A stretch of DNA of 64,000 nucleotides from Palsa-343 sp036269135. GTDB taxonomy: Bacteria; Acidobacteriota; Terriglobia; Terriglobales; Acidobacteriaceae. The notes beneath the pieces are model-generated. The model had not been told where the DNA came from and did no database searches. It was given only the letters and a program-made list of their open reading frames with translations. Shown here piece by piece: positions 17,213 through 25,730 of the stretch (position 1 is its first letter; every line of letters begins with the position of its first letter). Location: positions 1 through 64,000 of the forward strand of contig DATASQ010000041.1 in assembly GCA_036269135.1 (NCBI GenBank), given 5' to 3'. Made by a program: the position numbers and the translations under genes.

Positions 17213-18007
17213 GTGCACTCGTATCTCCTCCACTACCTCTTCTTAGGCTTCGCCGCCCTCATCGGCGGCCTCGTGAACTCCGTTGCCGGAGGCGGCGGCT
17301 TCATCGGCTTTCCCGCGCTGCTGAAGGCCGGCCTGCTGCCCATCCAGGCCAACGCCACCAACACCGTCGCCCTCTGGCCCGGCCAGTTCACCTCCATCGC
17401 CGGTTATCGCGAAGACCTCAAGAAGAACCTACGCCTCGTTCTCCCTGTCATGATCGTCGCCGCCATCGGCGGCCTCGCCGGCTCGCTCACCCTGCTCCAC
17501 GGCAGCCAGCGCTCCTTCCTCCGTCTCGTTCCCTACCTGTTTCTGCTCGGCGCCACCAGCTTCGCGCTGGCTGGACCCATCCGCCGCCGCATGATCCGCC
17601 AGAGCTTCGAGTCCACGCAGCACCCCGAGCACCACCGTCGGGTCGCCCTCGTCCCGCTGCTCCTTGCCCTCCTCGCCATCTGCTATTACATCGGCTACTT
17701 CGGCGCCGGCGCCGGCCTCCTCACCATGTCCGCCCTCGCCCTCTGCGGCGTCGAGCGCATCGCCGAAATCAACGCCCTCAAGACCGTCATCACCACCACC
17801 GCCAACGCCGTCGCCTGCGTCACCTTCATCATCGGCGGCGCCATCGAGTGGCGCTACGCCTGGTTCATGATGATCGCCTGCGCCATCGGCGGCTACACCG
17901 GCGCGCGCAACGCCCGCCGCATCTCCGACCGCATCCTCCGCCCCATCATCATCGTGCTCGGCTTTGCCCTCGCCTTCTACTTCTTCACGCACCGTCAGGG
18001 CATTTGA
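17213..18007 (+). CDS. TSUP (TauE/SafE) family membrane protein, putative anion exporter
   Basis: A 264-residue inner-membrane protein with about eight spans arranged as two similar halves. The first half contains GGLVNSVAGGGGFIGFPALL and ANATNTVALWPGQ; the second contains YYIGYFGAGAGLLTMSALAL and ALKTVITTTANA. Both are the paired glycine-rich signatures of the TauE/SafE family, whose members export sulfite, sulfoacetate or other organic anions. The start is GTG 17213. A charged cytoplasmic loop (IRRRMIRQSFESTQHPEHHR) separates the halves. No sulfur gene lies nearby, so the substrate is unknown. Confidence 0.
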   Translation: MHSYLLHYLFLGFAALIGGLVNSVAGGGGFIGFPALLKAGLLPIQANATNTVALWPGQFTSIAGYREDLKKNLRLVLPVMIVAAIGGLAGSLTLLHGSQRSFLRLVPYLFLLGATSFALAGPIRRRMIRQSFESTQHPEHHRRVALVPLLLALLAICYYIGYFGAGAGLLTMSALALCGVERIAEINALKTVITTTANAVACVTFIIGGAIEWRYAWFMMIACAIGGYTGARNARRISDRILRPIIIVLGFALAFYFFTHRQGI

Positions 18008-18187
18008 TCTCTCGCCACCAGCGCCGGATCTGTCCGCACAAAGAGCTCCACGCTCCCCGGCGAGGCAGAGTCCTCGATTGCTGTCGGTTTGCGGAGGACT
18101 CGTGGCAGCGCGCCGCGCCCGCCAACGAAAAGAAAAGCAGGGAAGTGGCGTCGCTCCCCACAGTTGTCGCCTTCATGACAAAGGCCG

Positions 18188-20077
18188 TTACTGCTTCACC
18201 GGCACCAGGTACATGCCCCCGCCGCCTTCGCGCCGCACCGGCCGCACGATGTGCGGCGTGATCACAATCGCCAGTTCCGCCACATCGATATTGCTGCTCT
18301 TGTTGGTCATGTCCTGAAATCCCGGCAGATCGTTGAGCCCCGGAATCCCCGTGATTGCATTTGATTCCTGTCGCGACAACGAACTCACCAGCACCGTCGT
18401 CTCGCCCACCCCCACCGTCGTGAGGGTCTGATACTGGCGGTTGTCCATCAACGGCAGGCCGTTCAGCGTCGACCCCGCCAGCGACGAAAGCTGCAGGTTC
18501 AGCTTCAGCGACACATGCTTCGCATCCTGCATCCGCGGGGTCACCTTCAGCGTCAGCCCGATGTCCTGGTAATCCACCTGCGGAATCGCCTCCGATGCCG
18601 CTGACTGCAGCTGCGACAGGTTCACCCCCAGGTTCTGCAGCGTGCTCGACAGCCCCGACGTCGAGATCCCCGGAATGGACAACGACGAGGGGGACAGGCT
18701 CGAGTAATTAGACGTCTCGATCGGATACCGCTCCCCGGTCTTGATCGTCGCGTCCTCCCCGTTCAGCACCCGCAGTTGCAGCTGGTCCAGCGCCCGCACA
18801 TCCGACGAATTCAGCTGCATATTCAGCGATCCGCCCCCGTAAACCACCCCCGTCAGGCTCAGGCCGCCGCCAAACACCCCGAACGGCTGGGTCAGAATAC
18901 TGTTGCTGATCTGTCCCGAGGCAATCAGAATCGCCAGAATCGCCTCCCAGTCCCCAGGCGCCGCCAGTCCGCTCGAAATAATCTCCTGCACCGTGCTCGA
19001 ATTGCTGTTCAGCAGATTGCGCGCCTCCGAATACACGTTGAACAGCGTCGTCGTGTTCGGCAGGATCAGGCCCAGATTCACCGCTTTGGTCCGGTCGATC
19101 TCGTACATCCGCACATCCAGCTGCACTTCGCCTTTCCCTTCCATCAGCCGGTTCAGCGTCGCGTTCAGCGCTCCCAGATTTTCCGCCGGGCCCCGGATCG
19201 TGATGGCTTCCTGATTCGCGTCCGAAGTCGCCGTCTTCACCGCAAAAACGTTCTTCGCCACGTTAATCATCTGCGCCAGCTCATCCTGGCTCATCCCCGG
19301 CAGATACACCGTCTCCTCCGCCTCCCGCTCGTACTTGGTTCGGTTGGCGCGCGAATCCTTCGCCACCAGCGCCCGCGCCGGATCGAGCGGCACAAAGAAG
19401 CTGTTCGTGGCCAGCCCCAGCGCCTGCTCCGCCGTGGCGAAATCCGCGTTGTCCACATCGAACCGGATCTGCTGCACCCCCACCGAATCGTCCAGCGTCG
19501 GCTGAATCCCATACGCCGGCAAAACCTGGGAAATAATATCCCGCTCGTTGTTGCGCAGATGCCAGCTCAGCCGTACCGGCTTCGGCTGCAGATGCACCGG
19601 AGGGGCAACCGCGGCATCGCTTTCCGCGTTGACCGCCGGCTCCCCGGCCACCATCTCCTTCGCCAGCTCGCTCACATGCTGCGCAACCACCGGATCGCCG
19701 GGATCGATGCGATACGCCTCTGCGATGCCTGCCCTGGCTTCGTCGAAATGCCCGGCGACCCTCGCCTTATCGGCCTGTTGCACCAGTTCCGTCACCCGGT
19801 GCTGCCGCGCGATGTCCTCCGCAATGCCGTATTTCGGATTGCCCGGGTCCAGCGTCGCCGCTTTGTCGAAAATATCGATGGCCGCGCTCAGCTCGTCGCG
19901 TTCGACGTCTTTCGCGCCCCTGAGAAAAAGATCTTCCGCCCGGTCGCGATCCTGTTTGGAGGCCATCTGCTTTTTTGCCGGCGCCGGTGTCTCCGGCCCC
20001 GAGGCAGTCGTCTGCCCCGATGCCAGCGCCGTCAGCGCCAGCGCCAGAATCCCCAGCCCTCCTCCCCTACGAAACAT
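18188..20077 (-). CDS. Secretin-domain outer membrane protein (type II/III secretion family)
   Basis: A 629-residue exported protein. It has an N-terminal signal peptide (GILALALTALASGQ), TPR-like repeats (about 45-140), a STN/secretin N-like region (about 165-300) and a C-terminal secretin homology domain ending in VGVGETTVLVSSLSRQE and LPGFQDMTNKS...ELAIVITPHIVR, the family signature. TPR plus secretin is a common layout for acidobacterial pilus or type II-like secretins. No pilM-pilP, gspE or other secretion gene is adjacent. The start overlaps the 3' end of the HAD gene by 11 bases and has AGGGA upstream. It may assemble as an outer-membrane pore with components encoded elsewhere. Confidence 0.
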   Translation of the reverse strand: MFRRGGGLGILALALTALASGQTTASGPETPAPAKKQMASKQDRDRAEDLFLRGAKDVERDELSAAIDIFDKAATLDPGNPKYGIAEDIARQHRVTELVQQADKARVAGHFDEARAGIAEAYRIDPGDPVVAQHVSELAKEMVAGEPAVNAESDAAVAPPVHLQPKPVRLSWHLRNNERDIISQVLPAYGIQPTLDDSVGVQQIRFDVDNADFATAEQALGLATNSFFVPLDPARALVAKDSRANRTKYEREAEETVYLPGMSQDELAQMINVAKNVFAVKTATSDANQEAITIRGPAENLGALNATLNRLMEGKGEVQLDVRMYEIDRTKAVNLGLILPNTTTLFNVYSEARNLLNSNSSTVQEIISSGLAAPGDWEAILAILIASGQISNSILTQPFGVFGGGLSLTGVVYGGGSLNMQLNSSDVRALDQLQLRVLNGEDATIKTGERYPIETSNYSSLSPSSLSIPGISTSGLSSTLQNLGVNLSQLQSAASEAIPQVDYQDIGLTLKVTPRMQDAKHVSLKLNLQLSSLAGSTLNGLPLMDNRQYQTLTTVGVGETTVLVSSLSRQESNAITGIPGLNDLPGFQDMTNKSSNIDVAELAIVITPHIVRPVRREGGGGMYLVPVKQ

Positions 20078-20852
20078 TCCCTGCAGCTTCCCTGGGAAGT
20101 TCGGCGGTTGAGGTCGCCTCCAGCAGCGCCGCCAGCGTCGTCGCGCAGGCCGCCGGACGATGCTCCATCAGTGTGTCCACGTCGTAGTGGCCGGTCGCTA
20201 CCGCGATGGTGGGCAGTCCATTCACCCGCGCTGCCTCAATGTCGAAGGGCGTATCGCCCACCACGCAAACGCGGAATGCCCGTCGCTCTGCCTGGCCCTT
20301 CCCGCTGCTCCGCAGGATTTGCCGCGCCTGCTCGGCCGCGTGCGCGATCATATCCCCGCGCATCTCAAACCGGTCCGAGAATCCCCCAAAGCTGAACCAC
20401 GACCGCAGCCCCGCGTTCTCGATCTTCAGCCACCCAATCTCTTCCAGATTGCCGGTGGCCACGCCCAACAGGGCTCCGTTCCTCTGCAGATGGGCCAGCG
20501 TCGCTTCCACTCCCGGCATTATCAGCGGCTGCAGTTGCTGCCGGCGCTCCGTCACCTTTGCGCACATCGCCCTCAGCACCGCCTCGCGCTGCGGCCGCCA
20601 CACCTCATCTTCCACTTTGGCGATGCGAAAAGCATCCCGCAGAATCCCCGGATCGGTATTACCCGCCAGAACCACCCCATCCAGAATCAGATCGCATCCC
20701 ATCACCCCGCGCACGCTCTCGAAAAACGCGTCGACGTGGACCCGGTCCTTATGGCGCAGCAATGTCCCATCGATATCGATCAAATAGGCATCCTGCTCGT
20801 CCCAGCAGAAGCCCTCGTCGATGTAGACGCGCGAGCCTTCAGCTTTGCTCAT
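20067..20852 (-). CDS. HAD family hydrolase (phosphatase-like)
   Basis: A 261-residue cytoplasmic phosphohydrolase. Motif I is DIDGTLL (nucleophile Asp near 26), motif II is in GVATGNLEE near 133, and motif IV is VVGDTPFDIEAA near 197, which together define the HAD fold. A helical cap lies between motifs I and II. The substrate is unknown; phosphoglycolate-phosphatase-like or nucleotidase-like activity is possible. Its last 11 bases overlap the secretin gene, so the two are co-transcribed, although no functional link is evident. Confidence 0.
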   Translation of the reverse strand: MSKAEGSRVYIDEGFCWDEQDAYLIDIDGTLLRHKDRVHVDAFFESVRGVMGCDLILDGVVLAGNTDPGILRDAFRIAKVEDEVWRPQREAVLRAMCAKVTERRQQLQPLIMPGVEATLAHLQRNGALLGVATGNLEEIGWLKIENAGLRSWFSFGGFSDRFEMRGDMIAHAAEQARQILRSSGKGQAERRAFRVCVVGDTPFDIEAARVNGLPTIAVATGHYDVDTLMEHRPAACATTLAALLEATSTAELPREAAGNVS

Positions 20853-20974
20853 GGATATAGGGTAACGGGAACCGCCGCTGATGGGCAGGGCGCCCTCACC
20901 GCGGCCGTCCCTTTCCGCTCTGCTCCAGGGCCTCCGCGCGGACCAAAGCGGAGAAAAGGGACTGCTTCCTGCCG

Positions 20975-21499
20975 TTAAGCCGCCGACCGAATGTCACGCA
21001 CGGGAGCTGCTTCCCGTTCCACTCGTGTCCGCGCCGATGCCGCTCCCCCCAGGGCGCACAACCAGCCCAGGAACAGAGCCACAAAGCCAAACCAGCCGGC
21101 GCCCTCGATCACACCCGCCAGATACGGCCCGCTCACCGCCGCGTTCGACGTTCCGCTCGCTGTGCCCGCCAGAATCACGAGCACGGCCGCCGCAACTACC
21201 GACAGCCCGAACATCGACATCCCGCACGCGATTGAATCCCGGCTCGTCTGCACGCCGGTCAGGTGTCCCGTAACCCGCCCGCCCACGTACATCGCGATCA
21301 TCGTCAGCACGATGCTCCAGATACCCATGCCCCAGGGCGAAACCGATCCCCCCGCGCTCACCCGGAAGATCGATGCCCCTAACAGTCCGAAGACGCTCCA
21401 GATAGCCGCGACGGCAAAAACCCCCGCCCAAATGGCGCCCCATTCGGTTTGTCTGCGTGCCACCGGCGAATCCGCCGTTCGATAAGCAATGTCTGCCAT
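20975..21499 (-). CDS. Hypothetical four-span membrane protein
   Basis: 174 residues with four clear hydrophobic segments (IWAGVFAVAAIWSVFGLLG, WGMGIWSIVLTMIAMYVGG, MFGLSVVAAAVLVILAG, WFGFVALFLGWLCALGG). A glycine-rich GGRVTGHLTGV loop follows the second. The N-terminal RQTEWGAIWAGVF pattern recurs in small bacterial membrane proteins of unknown function. The stop is followed by a hairpin-poor 120-bp gap. The ATG has GGAGGGTAAT upstream. Function unknown; envelope or stress role possible. Confidence 0.
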   Translation of the reverse strand: MADIAYRTADSPVARRQTEWGAIWAGVFAVAAIWSVFGLLGASIFRVSAGGSVSPWGMGIWSIVLTMIAMYVGGRVTGHLTGVQTSRDSIACGMSMFGLSVVAAAVLVILAGTASGTSNAAVSGPYLAGVIEGAGWFGFVALFLGWLCALGGAASARTRVEREAAPVRDIRSAA

Positions 21500-21626
21500 G
21501 ATTACCCTCCTGCAATTTGGGATGCGGAGGGTACGGTGTCACGATGCCGGACACACTACGACAGGCTCCGGGCAGGACGCCCAGGCGGTTCTTCTTTCTG
21601 ATGCGCCCCTTTGGGTAAAGTTGGTT

Positions 21627-21905
21627 TCAGCGTACGACTTGCTTCACCTGAAAGTCGGGACGCTCGCTCCGCGGCGGCCGCCGCAATCCACTGCGGACCT
21701 GCGCCGGATCGATATCCAGCTCGGCCAGGATCCGGCTCAGTGTGTTGCGATGCACACCCAGCTCCTTCGCCGCCTTGCACTGGTTCCCGCGGTGACCGGA
21801 GAGCACTTCAAGGATGAACCGGCGCTTGAACTCCCGCACCGCTTCGTCGTAGGTAATGCCGCCCGCGTGCATCTGGGTCACAAGGTTGTCCAGCTCGCGT
21901 TTCAC
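21627..21905 (-). CDS. Fis-type helix-turn-helix protein
   Basis: 92 residues. The C-terminal half holds an HTH_8/Fis-like motif (GNQCKAAKELGVHRNTLSRIL), the DNA-binding end of NtrC-type activators and Fis. The N-terminal half (YDEAVREFKRRFILEVL) is a typical dimerisation helix. There is no AAA+ domain, so this is a stand-alone Fis-like regulator. The start is GTG 21905 with GAGG five bases upstream. It follows cvpA by 48 bases in the purC-cvpA direction and is probably the last gene of that operon. Acidobacterial versions of this small protein are common but uncharacterised. Confidence 0.
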   Translation of the reverse strand: MKRELDNLVTQMHAGGITYDEAVREFKRRFILEVLSGHRGNQCKAAKELGVHRNTLSRILAELDIDPAQVRSGLRRPPRSERPDFQVKQVVR

Positions 21906-21953
21906 AGGAACCTCTTTCCCGAAATCCCGGTCTTTTCCGGGCCAACGTTCTTA

Positions 21954-22490
21954 CTATGCGGCCGGTTTCAGCCAGTCCGGCTCCGCCTTCCGCAGCACCA
22001 CCACTCCGCTCCGGATCCGATCTCCCAGGTCGGATGGAGTCACTACCGCGGCCCGCCGCGCCATGGCCAGAAATTCAGGAGCAAAACGCGACTGCCGGAA
22101 CCATGGGGCCGTCGGCCAGAAAGCGGCGATCACCATCACCGCGATCGTGACCAGTGCACATCCCTTCACCAACCCAAATGCTGCCCCCGCCAGCCGATCG
22201 AACCACCCCAGCCCAATCGACTTGACCGACCACCGCACGATCCTGCCGGCGATGGCCGCCACAATCATCACCCCCAGCACAATCGCCACAAACGACAAAA
22301 CCTCAACCAGGCTGCGCGAGTGCACCCATGATCCGAACCATGGCGTCAGCCTCTGGTAATCCCAACTGGCCAGCAGCAGCCCCACAATCAGCCCTGCCAG
22401 CGAAAAGACCTCGACAATCAAACCCGCCTTCGCCGCCGACAAAACTGACAGGATCACCACGATCAAAATCAGCCAGTCGACAATCGTCAT
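21954..22490 (-). CDS. cvpA: CvpA family membrane protein
   Basis: 178 residues with four N-terminal membrane spans (VDWLILIVVILSVLSAAKAG, VFSLAGLIVGLLLASW, LVEVLSFVAIVLGVMIVAAIAGRIV, GLVKGCALVTIAVMVIAAFW), the colicin V production family layout. In enterobacteria cvpA sits with purF. Here it follows purC by 10 bases, so the purine link is kept through a different gene. The role of CvpA in envelope maintenance is only partly understood. Confidence 0.
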   Translation of the reverse strand: MTIVDWLILIVVILSVLSAAKAGLIVEVFSLAGLIVGLLLASWDYQRLTPWFGSWVHSRSLVEVLSFVAIVLGVMIVAAIAGRIVRWSVKSIGLGWFDRLAGAAFGLVKGCALVTIAVMVIAAFWPTAPWFRQSRFAPEFLAMARRAAVVTPSDLGDRIRSGVVVLRKAEPDWLKPAA

Positions 22491-22500
22491 CCTTACTCCA

Positions 22501-23394
22501 CTACACCGCCAGCGGCCGCCCCGTCAGCAAACGATACGCCTCCAGGTATTTCTGTTGCGTCCGGTTCACCACATTCTCCGGCAGAGCCGGCGCCGGCGCC
22601 AGTTTATTCCAGTGAATGCTCTCCAGATAATCCCGCACGTACTGCTTGTCGAACGACATCTGCGACCGCCCCGGCGCATACTGCTCCCGCAGCCAGAATC
22701 GCGATGAGTCCGGCGTCAGCACCTCATCCGCCAGTACCATCCCCTGCGCCGTCTGCCCAAATTCGAATTTCGTGTCCGCCAGCAGCAGCCCGCGCTTCTC
22801 CGCGTGCTCCGCCGCCCGGTTGTACAGCGCCAGGCTGATCTCCCGCAGCCGCTCCGCCGCCTCTCCGCCCACCAGCGTCGCGATCTGGTCGAAGGAGACG
22901 TTCTCGTCGTGCGTGCCGCGAAAACTCTTCGTCGCCGGCGTGAAGATCGGCCGGCTCAGCCGATCGCCCTCCCGCAGCCCGGGTTCGATTTTGATCCCGC
23001 ACACCATCCCCGTCGCCACGTAGTCCTTCCAGCCCGATCCCGACAGATACCCGCGCACCACGCACTCCACCGGATACATCTGCGCCCGCGTCACCAGCAT
23101 GGAGCGATCCTTCAGCTCCTTCCGGTACTTCCATACCTCTTCCGGGAAGTCCTTCACGTTCGATGCGATCAGGTGGTTCGGCACGATCTCCTGCAGCAGA
23201 TCGAACCAGAACAGCGACAGCTGCGTCAGAATCTTGCCCTTGCCCGGAATCCCCGTCGCCAGCACATGATCGAACGCCGAAATCCGGTCCGTCGCCACCA
23301 TCAGCAGCGTTTCGCCGACGGCGTAAATGTCGCGAACCTTGCCGCGCGCGCACAGGGTCAGGTTGCCGAAGTCGGTTTCGAGGAGCGCTTTCAA
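22501..23394 (-). CDS. purC: Phosphoribosylaminoimidazole-succinocarboxamide synthase
   Basis: De novo purine synthesis: joins CAIR and aspartate with ATP to give SAICAR, cytoplasmic. The sequence shows LLCARGKVRDIY-type N-terminus (ARGKVRDIYAVG), DRISAFDHVLATGIPGKG, VRGYLSGSGWKDY, and LADTKFEFG followed by LADEVLTPDSSRFW, the conserved signatures. The start is placed at TTG 23394 (297 aa), where homology begins, although the frame is open to 23487. A TTGACA-N17-CACAAT promoter lies upstream (23536-23564). First gene of the purC-cvpA-Fis operon. Confidence 0.
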   Translation of the reverse strand: MKALLETDFGNLTLCARGKVRDIYAVGETLLMVATDRISAFDHVLATGIPGKGKILTQLSLFWFDLLQEIVPNHLIASNVKDFPEEVWKYRKELKDRSMLVTRAQMYPVECVVRGYLSGSGWKDYVATGMVCGIKIEPGLREGDRLSRPIFTPATKSFRGTHDENVSFDQIATLVGGEAAERLREISLALYNRAAEHAEKRGLLLADTKFEFGQTAQGMVLADEVLTPDSSRFWLREQYAPGRSQMSFDKQYVRDYLESIHWNKLAPAPALPENVVNRTQQKYLEAYRLLTGRPLAV

Positions 23395-23779
23395 TGCAAC
23401 GAGCCTTCCCGTGGCGGCGGAACTGCCTGCGACCGGTTGCCCTTTCTCCCCGCTGCATCCACGATCCGACAGGTGGGAACAGAACATCCGGACCGTACCG
23501 CGCTCAGGCTGATCATGGTCTCAAGCTGAAATCCGATTGTGCGATTCACGCCGTGCTTTGTCAACGGTGCGTAAAGACTCGCTTTCATCGTGGTTTGTCG
23601 CGGACTAACTCCGCTCGGCGCGCCTGTCAAGAAAAATTCTCTACCTTGCTGTGATGCCTGGTTGTGTTTGAAGAGTGTGCCTTGGAAATCGCAGCCCGTC
23701 CCGGAACCGTGACGGCACCGCAACCGGCCCGGTCACCGTCCGCCAATGACTCCGTCGCTAACAAAAGGCTGTCCCGTTG
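23395..23779. other. Intergenic region upstream of purC
   Basis: This gap contains two minus-strand TTGACA boxes: one at 23564-23559 with CACAAT (23541-23536) 17 bases downstream, and another at 23630-23625 with a weak TAGTCC. No purine riboswitch or gene was recognised. The left part up to 23487 is an open extension of purC. Confidence 0.
23536..23564 (-). promoter_or_regulatory. Candidate sigma70 promoter of purC
   Basis: Minus strand TTGACA (23564-23559), 17-nt spacer, CACAAT (23541-23536). Confidence 0.
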
Positions 23780-24706
23780 CTACTGCCGATACGCCGTGGG
23801 CTTCGCCGCAATGCGCACGCCCATGCCGTTCAGACGGCTCCGCGCCTGCGCCGCTTCCGGCGTCTGCGGATACCGCCCGATCAGCGCGCGCAGATCCCGA
23901 ATTCCGTTCTCGCGCTGGTCGACCGCCAGCTCCGCCTCGCCTTTGCGCAGCTGCGCCGCCGGCGCCTTCACGTTCCCCGGGAACTGCTCCAGTACCTGCG
24001 CGTACGCCTTGATCGCATCGGCGTATTTGCCCTGCCGGTACGCGATCTCGCCCAGATAAAACTGCGCGTTCCCCGCCAGATCGTCCTGCGGATAGTACTT
24101 CAGAACATCGCTGAATTCGCCCGACGCCAGGTCGTACCGCGCCGCGTTGTAGTCCCGCAGCGCTCCCTGATAAAGATCGCTCACCGGGGGCGCCTGCGGC
24201 TGCGGTGGCGCCGCCGGCTGCTGCGTCTGGTCCGGACTGCCGGCCGTCCCGGCCCCACCCGGTTGCCCCGGACCTCCCATTTGTCCCGGCGCTCCCGCCG
24301 GCTGCGTGTTCACGTTCTGCAGCTGCGACTGCACCGCCTGCAGTTGCGCCGTCATCTTGTCGATCCGCGACCGCAGCGCGTCGATCGAATCGTTGATCCC
24401 CTGCATCTGCGTGGACAGCTGGTCGATCTTGCCCCCGCCCGCGTCGTTCTGCGCCTGCACCTGCTGCTGCAGCGTGGTGACGGTCGTGTTCATCCGCGAC
24501 ACGCTGTCCGCCATCTGCTGCACTACGTGATTCAGCACGCTCAGTTGCTGGTCCTGCGTCTGCTGCAGGTGCTGCAGCGAATCCTGCAGCTGCTGCACCT
24601 GGGTCTGCAGCTGGATGATCTCTTTGGATACCGCATGGGCCTGAGGAGCCGCTGCGAAAAGAAGCAGGCCGCCTGCCACCGTGAGTGAAGCCACAATCGT
24701 ACGCAT
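23780..24706 (-). CDS. cpoB: Tol-Pal system tetratricopeptide protein CpoB/YbgF
   Basis: A 308-residue periplasmic protein. The signal peptide is MRTIVASLTVAGGLLLFAAA...AHA, which fixes the start at 24706. A glutamine-rich coiled coil follows (about 30-125, LQTQVQQLQDSLQHLQQ), then a Gly/Pro/Gln-rich linker and a C-terminal TPR block (about 205-290; YNAARYDLASGEFSDVLKYYP, AYRQGKYADAIKAYAQVLEQFP), the CpoB domain order. In other bacteria CpoB coordinates outer-membrane constriction with PBP1B during division. Last gene of the Tol-Pal cluster, beyond a terminator, so it may be expressed at a lower level. Confidence 0.
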   Translation of the reverse strand: MRTIVASLTVAGGLLLFAAAPQAHAVSKEIIQLQTQVQQLQDSLQHLQQTQDQQLSVLNHVVQQMADSVSRMNTTVTTLQQQVQAQNDAGGGKIDQLSTQMQGINDSIDALRSRIDKMTAQLQAVQSQLQNVNTQPAGAPGQMGGPGQPGGAGTAGSPDQTQQPAAPPQPQAPPVSDLYQGALRDYNAARYDLASGEFSDVLKYYPQDDLAGNAQFYLGEIAYRQGKYADAIKAYAQVLEQFPGNVKAPAAQLRKGEAELAVDQRENGIRDLRALIGRYPQTPEAAQARSRLNGMGVRIAAKPTAYRQ

Positions 24707-24819
24707 GGAAACTATCCCCGCTGGAGCGCAGGATGCGCTGCCCTCATTATTACAGGGCACGAGCCCTGTCGCGACCCGCAACTGCATACCGGAGCAGAAC
24801 CTCTGGTAATTCGGCATGC

Positions 24820-24861
24820 AAAAAAAGAAGAGCCCCGAATCAAAGCCCGTGGCTTCGACTC
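24820..24861 (-). terminator. Intrinsic terminator between pal and cpoB
   Basis: The minus-strand 11-bp stem GAGTCGAAGCC/GGCTTTGATTC (24861-24837, two G-U pairs, 3-nt loop) is followed by CGGGGCTC and TTCTTTTTTT. It would end most pal transcripts before cpoB. Confidence 0.
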
Positions 24862-24902
24862 GAGGCCCCCCTGTGCGCTTACCGCTACACGCTGTCGCTG
24901 CT

Positions 24903-25643
24903 TTACTGGTCCAGCGTGAACTGCGCGCGCCGGTTCTGCTGCCAGCAGGCTTCGTTCTGCTCGCTGCAGAACTGCTTTTCCTTGCCGTAGCTCACCGTCC
25001 GCAGCCGATCCGGGCTCACGCCCGCGCTCACCAGCGCCTGCTTCGCCGCGTTCGCGCGGTTTTCGCCCAGCGCCAGGTTGTACTCCGTCGAGCCGCGATC
25101 GTCGCAGTAGCCGCCGATCACCACCTTCAGGTTCGGGTGCTGGTTCAGGAACGACGCGTCCGCCTGGATCGTCGACTGCGCATCCGGACGAACGTCATAG
25201 CTGTCGTAGTCGTAGAAGACCGGCTTTACGTTCTGCTCGAACGTGTTCTCGTCGATGTTCGATTCGGTCGGCGCGGGCGCCGCTGCCGGTGCGCTCACCG
25301 TTACCGTCGCCGTCGCGTCCGCCGATCCGCCGTCACCCTGAGCCACCAGGTGATAGCTGGTCGTCTGCGTCGGCCGCACCGACTGCGTGCCTGAGGAGGC
25401 GACTGTTCCCAGACCCACGATCGACACGTTGGACGCATCCGTCGTCTGCCAGGTCAGTACGGACTCCTGGCCCGGGTTGATCGTCTCGGGGCTCGCCGTG
25501 ATCGTCGCCGTGGGCGCCGGAGCCGCCGGCGGGGGGGCGGGTGGAGGCGGAGGCGCTGGATGTTTCTTGTGGCATCCCGCTACCGTCAAAATCGCCGCGA
25601 GACTTGCGGCCACAACCAGTGTCTTGCGTTTTGAATAGTGCAC
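24903..25643 (-). CDS. pal: Peptidoglycan-associated lipoprotein (OmpA family)
   Basis: An outer-membrane lipoprotein that binds peptidoglycan and TolB. The lipobox is VAGC, with Cys near 24 after LVVAASLAAILT. A proline-rich linker follows, then an Ig-like region (about 45-115, PGQESVLTWQTTDASNV), an unusual addition compared with the short enterobacterial Pal. The OmpA C-terminal domain (about 135-246) contains YDSYDVRPDAQ, GYCDDRGSTEYNLALGENRA and NRRAQFTL. The start is GTG 25643 with AGGAGG nine bases upstream. Confidence 0.
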   Translation of the reverse strand: MHYSKRKTLVVAASLAAILTVAGCHKKHPAPPPPPAPPPAAPAPTATITASPETINPGQESVLTWQTTDASNVSIVGLGTVASSGTQSVRPTQTTSYHLVAQGDGGSADATATVTVSAPAAAPAPTESNIDENTFEQNVKPVFYDYDSYDVRPDAQSTIQADASFLNQHPNLKVVIGGYCDDRGSTEYNLALGENRANAAKQALVSAGVSPDRLRTVSYGKEKQFCSEQNEACWQQNRRAQFTLDQ

Positions 25644-25730
25644 GTTCCTCGTCCTCCTTCAGGAGCAGGGTTATTTCCGCCAAGGCAAAGCAGGACGGAA
25701 CTCCGCCCCGCACAAAACCACTTCAACTCG

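Noticed and set aside
23395..23640. Purine riboswitch upstream of purC
   Set aside because: The three-way junction and conserved loop sequences were not found.
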